A DNA stretch of 64,000 nucleotides from Candidatus Poribacteria bacterium (GCA_003635265.1 PYIZ01000043.1:1-64000); one strand, 5' to 3'. Positions 8,370 to 18,065 are shown, counted from the stretch's first letter. Notes: generated from the letters alone by a model not told the origin. A program made the numbers and translations.

Positions 8370-10400
8370 ATGAAAAAATGGCTTGTTCTTTTGCTGCTTG
8401 TCGCTGCTCTGTGTGTGTGGAAGGCAGACGAAATATTTGCTGTGGGTTTTTTGAAGTTTGAGCGGGAGTTCAGTGGGAAAGGCTCAACGGACGGATTTTT
8501 TAGCAAGAATATTCATGTGGGATTTGATGACACAGGCACTATTTATGTCAGCGATGCAGATAACCGGCTCGTCCAGAAATTGTCACCAACAGGTGATTTC
8601 ATTATGCAAATTCCGAAAGAAAAAACTGTGGACAGCATACTCAGAAAGCCGGGTGATGTCGCTGTCGATGAAGGTGGAAACATCTACGTTGTTGATCAGG
8701 CTGTACCTCATCATATCCCGGAAACTGCTGATCCCCGACTCTATTGGTTTGGTCCCTGTGTTTACAAGTTCAATCGAGATGGCACACTAATGCACACCTA
8801 CGTTGTCGATGCGGTCGACGTACGTCCCAAAGTGGTTCTGCCTACTCGCTTGATGATTGACGAGGATGGCAAAACGGCGTTCGCCTATCAACCGAGGAAC
8901 TATGATCGGTCAGTTCGCATTGATGTGAATAGCCAAAACCAACTATATGTGCTAGATGCGAAAAACGCAAAGGTTCACAAATTTGGTGCGGATGGTGAGA
9001 AATTAATCGCGTTTGGCAGATACGGTGCTAGCGACGGCGAGTTTGACACCGATGCCTCGGACATTGAAATTGACGCCGAAGGGAACGTATTAATTGCAGA
9101 CACGGGCAATCACCGTGTGGTCAAGTTTAACGCGGACGGGGAGTTTATATTGAAATTTGGGGTGAAGGGACGTAACGAAGGAGAATTTGTCAAGCCTATC
9201 GCCGTCGTTGCTTTGGCAACGGGTGAAATTTTGGTGAAAGATAAGAGCCAGTTCAAACGGTTTTTGGGCAGCCCACTCGCAAACTTCCTAGATGTTGTTT
9301 CACCGTCCGGACAGGGGCTTGCTGATGTTTATTCAACCGGCACAGGACTTGTCAATTCGGTCATCGATACCACGCGTCCACGCTCCGCGTCTCTTAACCC
9401 CAATTCGCAGTCGTCAGATCTGGCTATCCTACATCGGCGGATTCGTCTGCTTGAGGAAGCAGAATATCGTCGTTACCTCAACGACTATCTCGATGAAGAA
9501 GATGAGCAAGACGAGAACAAAAAGGAGGAAGCGGAAGATCTAAAGATTAAAGAGATTCGCGAGACAATCTATCACAACGTCATTGCGCGTGTACAGCGAT
9601 TTGGTAGTAACGGAAAATATAGGGGACGTGTGGTTTATGAAGTGGATAGACAGAGCGCGGAAGATCACGATCTCGCTTTCCTTACCTTAGATCCTCTCGG
9701 CCACATTTACCTTCGCGACGGAAGTGATTTAATCATTCGTCAATATTCCATTGAAGGCTTTACGATTAAGCCGTCGCACATGAACGCAGTTTATAATACT
9801 CGGGCACGCAACCGCGATCATGACTTCATCGAAGATTACGAGGATATCGACGCTGACGCAGACGTTGATGAGAAATTGAATCTGTTACAGTTGGACAATT
9901 CCTTCTTTTGGACATATAACCTCTCGGAAAGTTGGAATCTAACCCTTGCAGATGTCTTCACCTATGGAGAGCAGGATGAACGCTATTTAACCCCTCCGAA
10001 AGAGGAAGATAGCTACGACTATGAAACCCAAGCGTTGACAAACACCGTCGTTGCAAATCTAAAATTTATCACAAATTCCAATGCCTACCACTACAAGGAA
10101 TTCAATCTTTATGCTGAACGGATTGATGGTACAACAGACCTCTATCAACAGGCACTCTTCCCAAATCTGAACCGCCAACGTCAGGAGGGAGAGGGGGATG
10201 CGAGTTCTACAGCCTTTGGGATGAATTGGGATGTATTTACGGATGTCAATCTGTGGTTGGAATATACAGATTTGAATCCGGCGAACACCAGCCGTAATTT
10301 TGTACGTCGTTATTTCGATGCTTCTGGTAATCTCTACGAAGTCTTTGCCAGCAGTAATCGGGCAAGACAGTTCGTGGGTGAATTGACGCTTAAGTTTTAG
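8370..10400 (+). CDS. NHL-repeat beta-propeller fused to a predicted outer-membrane barrel
   Basis: The product of 676 residues has a Sec signal peptide (MKKWLVLLLLVAALCVW), then NHL repeats to about residue 290 (for example ILIADTGNHRVVKFNADGEF and GNIYVVDQ). A charged, coiled-coil-like segment follows (EEAEYRRYLNDYLDEEDEQ). The last 200 residues are aromatic and polar and end in Phe (FVGELTLKF), as in outer-membrane barrels. NHL propellers bind proteins, RNA or small ligands in other systems; here the propeller would be periplasmic or surface-exposed. I chose the ATG at 8370, preceded by GAAGGGA; an upstream GTG at 8331 would put 13 residues before the signal peptide. Confidence 0.7.
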   Translation: MKKWLVLLLLVAALCVWKADEIFAVGFLKFEREFSGKGSTDGFFSKNIHVGFDDTGTIYVSDADNRLVQKLSPTGDFIMQIPKEKTVDSILRKPGDVAVDEGGNIYVVDQAVPHHIPETADPRLYWFGPCVYKFNRDGTLMHTYVVDAVDVRPKVVLPTRLMIDEDGKTAFAYQPRNYDRSVRIDVNSQNQLYVLDAKNAKVHKFGADGEKLIAFGRYGASDGEFDTDASDIEIDAEGNVLIADTGNHRVVKFNADGEFILKFGVKGRNEGEFVKPIAVVALATGEILVKDKSQFKRFLGSPLANFLDVVSPSGQGLADVYSTGTGLVNSVIDTTRPRSASLNPNSQSSDLAILHRRIRLLEEAEYRRYLNDYLDEEDEQDENKKEEAEDLKIKEIRETIYHNVIARVQRFGSNGKYRGRVVYEVDRQSAEDHDLAFLTLDPLGHIYLRDGSDLIIRQYSIEGFTIKPSHMNAVYNTRARNRDHDFIEDYEDIDADADVDEKLNLLQLDNSFFWTYNLSESWNLTLADVFTYGEQDERYLTPPKEEDSYDYETQALTNTVVANLKFITNSNAYHYKEFNLYAERIDGTTDLYQQALFPNLNRQRQEGEGDASSTAFGMNWDVFTDVNLWLEYTDLNPANTSRNFVRRYFDASGNLYEVFASSNRARQFVGELTLKF

Positions 10401-10423
10401 GCGCTGACTGAGAGAGGAATATC

Positions 10424-11185
10424 ATGGACACACGAACCGACTTTGATTTCAAGCGGGGGAAATACATGCCGGTTTTTCCAAAAGCTAGCGGCAAACCGAC
10501 GTCTAATATCGAAGGTTACCCCTCGGAGGACGACCAACCCATGTCCGCAACGGGATTTCATGGCGTACAGATTACGACACTCAGCGATCAACTCAAGCGT
10601 TACTTTGGGAGTGATAATCGCGTTTACATCGGTGTTGACAGTTTTGTCTATTATCAAGAGGGGGATCGTCGGAAATTTGTAGCACCCGATATTTACGTCG
10701 TCTACGGCGCCGAGTCGTTTCCAGAAAGGCGAAGTTTTTACACCTGGGCGGAAGGGGCGGCACCTGTCGTGGTGTTTGAGTTTCTTTCCGAATCCACAGC
10801 GGCCCACGACCGGGGCGACAAAATCAGACAATACTTAGTTGAGATTGAGGTTGATGAGTATTTTATTCATCAACCCGAAGGTGCTAAGTCCCCGGAGTTT
10901 CGTGGATGGTGCCGAAGTCCATCCGGTGCAATTGAGGAAATCCAACCCGATGCACAAGGAGGGTTGTTCAGCCACGCTTTGAATATGTGGCTCCGCTGGG
11001 AGTATCAACCGGTAAGTGAAGTCAGATTGTTACGTCCCTATCTGCCGGATGGCACGCCTATTCCTACCTCCGACGAATTGAAATCAATGGCTGAAAGTGA
11101 AAAACAACGCCGACAACAACTTGAATCTGAATTAGAACAACTCCGTGCGGAAATGGCCACCCTGCGAGGTGAATCCCCCAAATAA
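10424..11185 (+). CDS. Uma2 family (DUF820) restriction-endonuclease-like protein
   Basis: The product of 253 residues shows the Uma2 fold features: VAPDIYVVYGAESFPERRSF around the conserved PD motif, VVVFEFLSESTAAHDRGDK with the ExxS/T nuclease-like core, and EYFIHQPEG. The last 35 residues are a predicted coiled coil (AESEKQRRQQLESELEQLR). Uma2 proteins are abundant in cyanobacteria and some uncultured phyla; their biological role is not established. It starts 23 bases after the previous gene and may be co-transcribed with it. Confidence 0.85.
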   Translation: MDTRTDFDFKRGKYMPVFPKASGKPTSNIEGYPSEDDQPMSATGFHGVQITTLSDQLKRYFGSDNRVYIGVDSFVYYQEGDRRKFVAPDIYVVYGAESFPERRSFYTWAEGAAPVVVFEFLSESTAAHDRGDKIRQYLVEIEVDEYFIHQPEGAKSPEFRGWCRSPSGAIEEIQPDAQGGLFSHALNMWLRWEYQPVSEVRLLRPYLPDGTPIPTSDELKSMAESEKQRRQQLESELEQLRAEMATLRGESPK

Positions 11186-11291
11186 GTTTAAACAAAGACA
11201 TCTAAGATTGATTTTTAAAAGAACAGGCTGAAAATCCTCTGTTTTTCAATCATCAGCCAACAATCCAAAACTCTCCCTCCTAGAAATTTGT

Positions 11292-11320
11292 TTGACTTTA
11301 CCCACGAATCTTGTTACACT
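11292..11320 (+). promoter_or_regulatory. Sigma-70-like promoter for the cyclase-family gene
   Basis: TTGACT (11292-11297), 17 bases, TACACT (11315-11320). The predicted leader is about 136 bases and contains a short GC-rich hairpin (CCCGtgaaGCGGG near 11328). The rest of the 11186-11462 gap shows nothing else clear. Confidence 0.55.
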
Positions 11321-11462
11321 GACTCCCCCGTGAAGCGGGTGTGTCTTTCAACCGATCAAACGACAACTGAAAGGCATAACCCGTATCAAATCAATCAACT
11401 TCTTCTATGGCGAATGTTACTCTAATAGATCAAGAATTCCCTCAAACAAAAGGAGAAAAACA

Positions 11463-12425
11463 ATGTCTCACAAACGCAAAAACGTCGTTAAATTTTTCGC
11501 AATCTCATGTTCGGTGGTATTACTAATCGCCCTAACAGCAACTTGGACACTGACGGAGGAATCCAACTGGTATCCCTCCAAATGGGGAAAAGATGATCAG
11601 CGTGGCGCAGCAAACCTGCTAACAGCGACAAAGGTTTTGGAAGCTGTTAGCCTGATTAAGGAAGGAAAAGTCTACCAACTCGGTCGGGTTTACGAAGCGG
11701 GAATGCCGCTGTTTGGGACACGCCACTATAGTTTGTTGATCCCTCAAACCGGCAGCACCGAGCATAAAAACAAGATCACGTGGCATGATGAAATCGTCAG
11801 TGGCGAAATTGGACAGATTGGCACTCAATTTGACGGATTGGGACACATCGGTATCGGTGATCTTTATTACAACGGAAACAATCGACTCGACTTTGCCAAG
11901 CCCGATGGGTTGAAGAAACTGGGTGTGGAGAATGTCGGTGTCTTCGTTACCCGCGGGGTGCTCATTGACGTTGCCGGATATAAAGGCGTTGAACATCTGG
12001 AGGGCGGCTACGAAATCACGGTTGAAGATATAGAGGGCGCGTTAAAAAAGCAAGGCGTGGAGATACGTCCGGGCGATGTGGTTCTCACTCATACCGGGTG
12101 GGGTAAATTCTGGATGACGGACAATGAACACTATAACGGATCCGAGCCAGGTATCGGTATGGAGGCGGGCAAGTATTTGGTTGAGAAACAGATTGTTATG
12201 GCGGGTGCGGATAACTGGGCAATCGAAGTAATCCCGAATCCTGACGAATCGGTTTTTGCCCCTGTTCACCAACTGTTCATCGCCAAAAATGGCATCTATA
12301 ACATTGAGAATCTGATTACTGCAGAACTGGCAGCGGATAAGGTCTACGAGTTCGCCTTTATCTTCTCCCCGCTGAGACTGAAGGGTGGTACCGGCTCTCC
12401 GGGCAACCCGATTGCGATTCGTTAA
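11463..12425 (+). CDS. Cyclase family protein (kynurenine formamidase-like fold), exported or anchored
   Basis: The product of 320 residues has an N-terminal hydrophobic segment (residues about 10-28, VVKFFAISCSVVLLIALTAT) and a cyclase-family domain (PF04199). The classical metal motif HxGTHxDxPxH appears as QIGTQFDGLGH, with both first His replaced by Gln and Pro by Leu; the Asp and last His are kept. Variants of this kind occur in one branch of the family, so it may still hydrolyse an amide or lactone, but this is not certain. RBS AAAGGAGAAAAACA precedes the ATG. The next gene follows after 48 bases. Confidence 0.8.
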   Translation: MSHKRKNVVKFFAISCSVVLLIALTATWTLTEESNWYPSKWGKDDQRGAANLLTATKVLEAVSLIKEGKVYQLGRVYEAGMPLFGTRHYSLLIPQTGSTEHKNKITWHDEIVSGEIGQIGTQFDGLGHIGIGDLYYNGNNRLDFAKPDGLKKLGVENVGVFVTRGVLIDVAGYKGVEHLEGGYEITVEDIEGALKKQGVEIRPGDVVLTHTGWGKFWMTDNEHYNGSEPGIGMEAGKYLVEKQIVMAGADNWAIEVIPNPDESVFAPVHQLFIAKNGIYNIENLITAELAADKVYEFAFIFSPLRLKGGTGSPGNPIAIR

Positions 12426-12473
12426 GTTGGATTTCGGCTATTTTCTTGTAATGGTTTAGAGGAGAAAGCCACG

Positions 12474-13934
12474 ATGACACGCTTGAATGTGGCGACGCTA
12501 GTCCTTGGCTTGTTAGCTATTCTTGCCGGTCTCATAACGACACCTTCAGACGGTGATTCTGAAGAATCAGAATTGGAAAAGGGCACCAGTGCCTTCCTCA
12601 AAGTGGATGATTATGAGAACGCATTAAAATTGGTTGAGGGTTTTATCTTAGAGAACCCGGAAAAACCGATTGGGCATGCCATGTTGGTGAGAGTCCTTGC
12701 TGCAAATGGGCAGACCGAGAAAGCAATCAAAGCATATTATCAGTTTTATAAGCTGGGTGAAACCCTCTCTGGAGAACTGCTAGGTGAACTACTGCTTGGT
12801 GCTCTCAACGATGATAGCTCGGAGGTACGAGCGGGTGCTACCTCTGTGTTGGGGGAATTGGGAGACAACCGTGCTGTTCCTGTGCTGATAAATCTCCTCA
12901 ACGATAACGATAGCGAGGTCGTACTGTATGCCGCAATAGCATTGGGAAAATTGGGGGATAAAAGTGCGGTGCCCCATTTGGTAAACGTCCTCAACCATGA
13001 CTGGGACGAGGTACAGAAGGCGGCAGCAAAAGCGTTGGGAAGATTAGGGGATAAAAGTGCGGTGCCCCATTTGATAAAGATTCTTGATGATGATAATCGT
13101 TGGGTACAATCGAAGGCTGCAGAAACGTTAGGAGAGTTGGGCGATAAAAGTGCGATCCCGGCTTTAATAAACGCTCTCAACGATATTGTCTGGGTACGCC
13201 TAGCTTCCGCAGGAGCGTTGGTAAAGTTGGGAGATAAGCGCGGTGAGTCCGTTTTGATTGACTCCCTCAACCATGATAATAGCGCCATACGGCGGACTGC
13301 TGCAAAAGTATTGGACAAATTGGGGGATGGACGTGGTGTACCTGTTTTGATTAACGCTCTAAACCATGATTATATCACGGTACGAATGAATGCCGCAGGC
13401 GTTTTGGGAGAGTTTGGAGATAAGCGTGCGGTGCCCGCTTTGATAAACGCTCTCAGCGATGACGATATCACGGTACGATGGGCCGCTGCAGGAGCGTTGG
13501 GAAAGTTAGGAGATAACAGCGCCGTTGACCCTTTGATAAGCACTCTTAACGATAAAAATATCTTTGCCGTAGAAGCGTTGGGAAAATTGGGAGATGAGCG
13601 TGCGGTGCCCGCTTTGATAAATGCTCTCAACGATGACAATATCACGGTACGATGGGTTATCGCAGAAGCGTTGGCAAAGTTGGGGGACAAGCGCGGCATC
13701 CCTGTTTTAATAAACACGGTCAACCATGGCGAAGGCGTGCCACGATGGGATCCTGTAGACGAGACCTTGGTAGTATGGAATGCGGCGACAGTGTTAGGTG
13801 AATTGGGGGATAAAAGTGCGATTCCTGGACTAATCGAAATTATCGGAGATGATAATCAGGACATGTACTTCAAGTTCGAGGCAATGAAGGCACTGGTGAA
13901 GTTAAGCCAATCGACATCACAGACAGGGGAATGA
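12474..13934 (+). CDS. HEAT-repeat (PBS lyase-like) protein, exported
   Basis: The product of 486 residues has an N-terminal hydrophobic signal or anchor (VATLVLGLLAILAGLI), a TPR-like helical hairpin (about residues 35-90), and then around eleven HEAT repeats of about 31 residues with the pattern GDKSAVPxLIxxLNDDxxxVRxxAAxALGKL. The repeats are also similar at the DNA level, pointing to recent tandem expansion. Such scaffolds bind proteins; no catalytic motif is visible. RBS AGAGGAG precedes the ATG. Its stop is 3 bases before the next start, so the two are probably co-translated. Confidence 0.85.
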   Translation: MTRLNVATLVLGLLAILAGLITTPSDGDSEESELEKGTSAFLKVDDYENALKLVEGFILENPEKPIGHAMLVRVLAANGQTEKAIKAYYQFYKLGETLSGELLGELLLGALNDDSSEVRAGATSVLGELGDNRAVPVLINLLNDNDSEVVLYAAIALGKLGDKSAVPHLVNVLNHDWDEVQKAAAKALGRLGDKSAVPHLIKILDDDNRWVQSKAAETLGELGDKSAIPALINALNDIVWVRLASAGALVKLGDKRGESVLIDSLNHDNSAIRRTAAKVLDKLGDGRGVPVLINALNHDYITVRMNAAGVLGEFGDKRAVPALINALSDDDITVRWAAAGALGKLGDNSAVDPLISTLNDKNIFAVEALGKLGDERAVPALINALNDDNITVRWVIAEALAKLGDKRGIPVLINTVNHGEGVPRWDPVDETLVVWNAATVLGELGDKSAIPGLIEIIGDDNQDMYFKFEAMKALVKLSQSTSQTGE

Positions 13935-13937
13935 GGT

Positions 13938-15017
13938 ATGTCCAAAACGAAATACCGCGTCGGAATTATCGGTTGTGGCAGCATTGGGGCGCGTTATGCA
14001 AGGGCGTTTCAACAACTCGGTGACCGTGCAGAGGTTGTTGCTGCCTGTGACATCTTCAAAGAGAAGGTGAACGCGCTTGTCGAGCAATTTGAGATTCCGT
14101 CGGCGTACACGGACATGCAACAGATGTTAAGCAAAGAAGTGCTTGATATCGTCGGTGTGACAACGCATAACCGGGAGCATGTCGAGCCGACAATTGCAGC
14201 GGCGGAAGCAGGGGCTAAAGCAATCCTCTGCGAGAAGCCGATGGCGTTGAACATGCGGGACGCAGACCGGGTGATCGAAGCGTGTGAGCGATCTGGAACG
14301 AAGTTGGCGATTGACCACACCATGCGGTTTGAACCGAATTGGCGGCGTGCCAAGCAGATGGTGGATGACGGTGTAATTGGTAAACTTCTACATATCGAGG
14401 TTCAGAATTACGGCGATACCAGTACGTTACTGCACAACGCGACGCACAGTTGCGACTCCATTCGATGGTTCGGTGGAGATCCGGAGTGGGTCATTGCTAC
14501 TGTTAACCGGAGCAATGAACGCGAACGGGTTATGAGTTTTTTCGGCCTCAACGATGGTGTCACCGCACTGTTCATGACTGGCGGACACTGGGATTACCGG
14601 CTGGATGGCTGTTTTATCCTTGAGGGAAGCGAAGGGAAGATAGAGGTTCGTCCCCACCGCGGTTGGCAACCGTTGATTCGGCTTTGGAAGAAAGACAAGG
14701 GCTTAGGAGACTTCCGTGAGGGAGAGCAGATTGAGGCGATAGGCAGCGAACTCATTGGGGATTTGACAGGAGATGTCCCGAGCGAAGGCGCATGGGAAAT
14801 GGTGGCTTGCCTCGACGAGAATAGAGAGAGTGTCTCCAGTGGATACGATGGTCGCATCGCTTTAGAAATGTGTCTCGCCGCCTACGAATCGGAACGACTC
14901 GGTCGATCCAAAATCAAGTTTCCATTACCTCAAAAAGAATCTCCCCTTGAGTTGATGCTCCAAAGTGGACAGCTTCCATACATCCCTGCAAGAGAATACG
15001 GAGGGGAGTTGGCTTAA
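13938..15017 (+). CDS. Gfo/Idh/MocA family oxidoreductase
   Basis: The product of 359 residues has the nucleotide-binding motif VGIIGCGSIGARYA and the catalytic-type motif CEKPMAL (EKP, about residue 98), followed by the typical C-terminal domain. NAD(P)-dependent sugar or polyol dehydrogenase by family; substrate unknown. It starts 3 bases after the HEAT protein stop with GAGGT upstream, so the pair is likely one transcript, an uncommon pairing. Confidence 0.88.
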   Translation: MSKTKYRVGIIGCGSIGARYARAFQQLGDRAEVVAACDIFKEKVNALVEQFEIPSAYTDMQQMLSKEVLDIVGVTTHNREHVEPTIAAAEAGAKAILCEKPMALNMRDADRVIEACERSGTKLAIDHTMRFEPNWRRAKQMVDDGVIGKLLHIEVQNYGDTSTLLHNATHSCDSIRWFGGDPEWVIATVNRSNERERVMSFFGLNDGVTALFMTGGHWDYRLDGCFILEGSEGKIEVRPHRGWQPLIRLWKKDKGLGDFREGEQIEAIGSELIGDLTGDVPSEGAWEMVACLDENRESVSSGYDGRIALEMCLAAYESERLGRSKIKFPLPQKESPLELMLQSGQLPYIPAREYGGELA

Positions 15018-15138
15018 ACTTTTCTTCTTAAAATCTTTCCCACTGTAATCTTTGTTTCCTGAACGGCGTTTTATGCTGCGTTAGATTTCAATTCTATTGG
15101 TGCAGCAACTATCCCATATTCGTGAAGGAGATCCTACC

Positions 15139-16167
15139 ATGTTTTTGTTCAGGGGACAGCACCTGTTGCCTCTGTTTATTGCAATCCCCCTTTTCCTAAT
15201 CCTAGGGTGTAGTGAAAGCGATCGTGACGAGAATTTCGCCCCAAGGATTTCCGTCTTCAAGGTAGAATCCGAGATTGTTGAACCGGGCACCCCCGTCGAC
15301 ATCAAGTTTGAAGCCACCGACGTCAATGGCGATAGACTGTCTGTTGAATGGCGTGCGAACGGTGGTACGATTCGTGGTGACGATCGCGGTGCGACTTGGA
15401 TTGCTCCCGAAGAGGAACGAAAATACGTGATTGAAGTCACCGTGAGCGACGGAAGGAAATCGACCACAAGCATCAAGAACATACGTGTGTGGCGAACCCG
15501 TCCGGGGGACTACTACCCACTTGCTGTTGGCAATATATGGCACTATCGCGACAATGAAGGAAATCGAGTTATCTTTGAAATTGTTGACACAATCGATATC
15601 CAAGTCACCAGTGATCGGACGGTGAAAAGTTACGTCTTACAGAAATCGAGCCCTGACGAGGGGTTGGAAGGCATTCTCAATTTCTCTTACCTAGGTCAAG
15701 AAATCGAAAATGGCGTTGTCAAAGGAATCTTGCAGCATGCACAGAATATTACCTCCGGCACGGAAGATACAATCCTATTCTCACCGTTTTTACCGCTTTA
15801 CAATTTTCCACTCATCCCGGGGGAGGAATGGCAAATAAATTTTCAGGCAAAGTTGACCCCTGAACTATTTCCAATCGGTGGTGGTGCAGATGAGTTTGAG
15901 GTACTTGCAGAGGAAACCATGACGGTTCCGGCGGGTACATTTGAGAATGTATTTCAGGTACAAGAGACATTTAAGTGGAGTATTTTCGATCATCCCCTCG
16001 ACATAACGGTCGCACAAAAATGGCTTGCTCCCAATGTCGGCATCATCAAATTCACTCAATCTCAAACCCGTGACGATATTACCGTTGATGTTGAGTTTGA
16101 ACTCGAGTCCTTTGAATTGGTGGACGAACAAACCCCGCATTTAGCGATTAGAAACGAGCTCTTTTAA
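15139..16167 (+). CDS. Predicted lipoprotein with Ig/PKD-like domain
   Basis: The product of 342 residues has a signal peptide ending in a lipobox (LFLILGC, Cys about residue 21). Residues about 35-120 resemble an Ig-like or PKD domain (PGTPVDIKFEATDVNGDRLS, RKYVIEVTVSDGRKS). The rest is beta-rich (GDYYPLAVGNIWHYRDNEGN), similar to periplasmic proteins of unknown function. The ATG at 15139 follows GAAGGAGATC. Its last 27 bases overlap the tail of the convergent GNAT gene. Confidence 0.7.
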   Translation: MFLFRGQHLLPLFIAIPLFLILGCSESDRDENFAPRISVFKVESEIVEPGTPVDIKFEATDVNGDRLSVEWRANGGTIRGDDRGATWIAPEEERKYVIEVTVSDGRKSTTSIKNIRVWRTRPGDYYPLAVGNIWHYRDNEGNRVIFEIVDTIDIQVTSDRTVKSYVLQKSSPDEGLEGILNFSYLGQEIENGVVKGILQHAQNITSGTEDTILFSPFLPLYNFPLIPGEEWQINFQAKLTPELFPIGGGADEFEVLAEETMTVPAGTFENVFQVQETFKWSIFDHPLDITVAQKWLAPNVGIIKFTQSQTRDDITVDVEFELESFELVDEQTPHLAIRNELF

Positions 16168-16992
16168 GGGTGCCAATAGTTTCGCCGTGAGATAGGGGCT
16201 GGATCCCTCCCTAATTACATCAGGATTCCGAACAGGCGATGTCTCACCGTCATCGTGGTCTGGAATCGACTCGGCAGATCTAACGTCTTCCCAGACTTCG
16301 CGGTGCATCTCCATACGATAGCACTCCACCGCCCCGTGACGCCCTTGGTCAATGCACTCCAATCCGCACTTCTCGAAACAGAGCAGGGCAGCGTAATTAT
16401 CAACACCGACTTGAAGCTCAAAAGTATCCACACCGAGATGTTCAAATGCCAAGTCGATTGCCTGCTGCACCGCCTCTGTGCCATACCCCTGATAACGACA
16501 ATCGGGTCGAATAACAATAAACTCAAGTGTTGCGACCTTCTCATCCTCAACGGTGCATCTAATTAGCATAAAACCAACCAGTTCACCGGTTGGCAGATCA
16601 ACTGAAAGGGGATGCACACCTTTGTCGGCAAGCCAACGATTCCAATTGTCGACGTAAGCGTGGAACGGTATGAATTCAGTACGCAATCGATCACGAAGAG
16701 TAGGCTCATTTGTCCAACCCCAAATGCGCCGTAAATCTCGCTCCTCAGTTGTTCTCAGTACTAGGATGCCGCCGTAAAGCTTTTCTAGCTCGCGTAGTTG
16801 AGCACGCAGGATCGCCAACTGATCTGTATATGAATCCGCTTGTCCCGCTGCAGTGCCAATCAGGCGCTGATTCGGCTGATCAATGAACTCAGACTGCTTC
16901 AGTCGATTCTGAAAATAGGTAAGTTTCTGCTCATTTTTTTCAATAATTCGTCTCAATTTGTCAATCACTTGCCGTCCACTATCGCTTCGCAC
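16141..16992 (-). CDS. GNAT family N-acetyltransferase with N-terminal coiled coil
   Basis: The product of 283 residues starts with a helical, probably coiled-coil region (about residues 10-90, KLRRIIEKNEQKLTYFQNRL). A GNAT domain follows, with the acetyl-CoA loop CRYQGYGTEA and the following NYAALLCFEKCGLE. It resembles RimJ/RimL-type acetyltransferases; the substrate is unknown. I chose GTG at 16992 because GAGGAGA lies 7 bases upstream. This start overlaps the end of rsgA by 14 bases, so the two genes are translationally coupled. An ATG at 17010 is possible but has no ribosome site. Confidence 0.75.
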   Translation of the reverse strand: MRSDSGRQVIDKLRRIIEKNEQKLTYFQNRLKQSEFIDQPNQRLIGTAAGQADSYTDQLAILRAQLRELEKLYGGILVLRTTEERDLRRIWGWTNEPTLRDRLRTEFIPFHAYVDNWNRWLADKGVHPLSVDLPTGELVGFMLIRCTVEDEKVATLEFIVIRPDCRYQGYGTEAVQQAIDLAFEHLGVDTFELQVGVDNYAALLCFEKCGLECIDQGRHGAVECYRMEMHREVWEDVRSAESIPDHDDGETSPVRNPDVIREGSSPYLTAKLLAPLKELVSNR

Positions 16993-17980
16993 GTTTATGT
17001 CTCCTCTCATACCGTTTTCGCTCTTTCTTCGGTCCTTCACGCTCGAACCTTCCTGCACTAAATCCCGATATGCGTAAGTAGCTATCGTAGCGCAACTCGC
17101 TAATCTCTCCAGACTCGACAGCACTTTTAACCGCACACCCCGGCTCATGTTGATGGGTGCACGCTGCAAATTTGCATTCAGGAATGTAAGGACGCATTTC
17201 GGGGAAATAGATGTCTAGTCCCTGTTCATCATCAATCTCAAACAAGCCGAGTGTGCGGATGCCCGGTGTGTCTGCAACAAACCCACCAAAATGGAGTGGC
17301 AAAAGGGCAACCTCCGTTGTGGTGTGCTGTCCCTTGTGCATCCGTTCATCAACATCGCCGACACGTAGCTGCAAGCCCGGTTGAATCTCGTTGAGTAGTG
17401 ATGATTTGCCAACGCCAGACGATCCGACGATAGCGGAAATCCGATCCTTCATCACTGTACGCATTTCGTCAATTCCAGCACCCGTTACAATACTGGTGTA
17501 GATCACATCGTAACCGATCCCTTCGTACAGTGCCATTTGTGCTTTTAATTTTTCCAGTTTGACCAAGTCAATTTTGTTGATACAGATTATGGGCAACATC
17601 CCCGATGCCTCCGCTGTCACGAGAAATCGATCCAACATGCGCAATTTGAGTTGAGGGTTTCGTGCCGCAAAGATGACTAGCAGAAGATCGAGGTTGGCTA
17701 CAATGACCTGCGGCAATTTGTTTACGCGCGTACGGCCGAATTGGGTCTCGCGCGGAAGAATTTCCTCAATATAACCCACCGCCGCTTTCGACCCTGAACG
17801 AGAAATTTGCACCCGATCGCCAACAGAGACGAGGTCCACGTAGGGTAGTTCTTTCGTTTCTGCACGCTCCCGTCTATCCGCCTCAATAATGTGATGTCGT
17901 AATGAACAGTGGTAGAGTTGGCCCCCTATTTGGACATCATAAACCCCACCGTGTGCTCTGATAACAATTCCTTCAGCCAT
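16979..17980 (-). CDS. rsgA: Ribosome small-subunit-dependent GTPase RsgA
   Basis: The product of 333 residues is a circularly permuted GTPase. The N-terminal OB domain is followed by G4 (NKID, 135-138), G1 (GSSGVGKSS, 186-194) and G3 (DTPG, 237-240), in that permuted order, and by the C-terminal zinc site (Cys269, Cys274, His276, Cys282). It helps late maturation of the 30S subunit. The ATG at 17980 is preceded by GAGG. A basic tail (KKERKRYERRHKRAKR) could contact rRNA. Directly upstream lie a terminator and a small peptide gene (see 18004-18170), which suggests leader control. Confidence 0.95.
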   Translation of the reverse strand: MAEGIVIRAHGGVYDVQIGGQLYHCSLRHHIIEADRRERAETKELPYVDLVSVGDRVQISRSGSKAAVGYIEEILPRETQFGRTRVNKLPQVIVANLDLLLVIFAARNPQLKLRMLDRFLVTAEASGMLPIICINKIDLVKLEKLKAQMALYEGIGYDVIYTSIVTGAGIDEMRTVMKDRISAIVGSSGVGKSSLLNEIQPGLQLRVGDVDERMHKGQHTTTEVALLPLHFGGFVADTPGIRTLGLFEIDDEQGLDIYFPEMRPYIPECKFAACTHQHEPGCAVKSAVESGEISELRYDSYLRISGFSAGRFEREGPKKERKRYERRHKRAKR

Positions 17981-18003
17981 AAAATAGAACCTCACAAGGT
18001 AAA

Positions 18004-18042
18004 ATAAAAAAGCCCGCAAGGAAACTCATCCTTACGGGCTTT
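18004..18042 (-). terminator. Intrinsic terminator just ahead of rsgA
   Basis: A 12-bp stem (AGCCCGTAAGGA / TCCTTGCGGGCT on the minus strand, one G-T pair) with a 6-base loop is followed by TTTTTTATTTT on the minus strand. It lies between the small peptide gene at 18066-18170 and the rsgA start at 17980, so it either ends a separate small transcript or works as an attenuator for rsgA. Confidence 0.85.
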
Positions 18043-18065
18043 CCGACACTACACCAAACGAGATT

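Noticed and set aside
12746-13318. Long minus-strand frame opposite the HEAT-repeat gene, itself repetitive.
   Set aside because: It is a by-product of the periodic codons of the HEAT repeats; it has no ribosome site and an unnatural Ser/Pro/Asn-rich composition.
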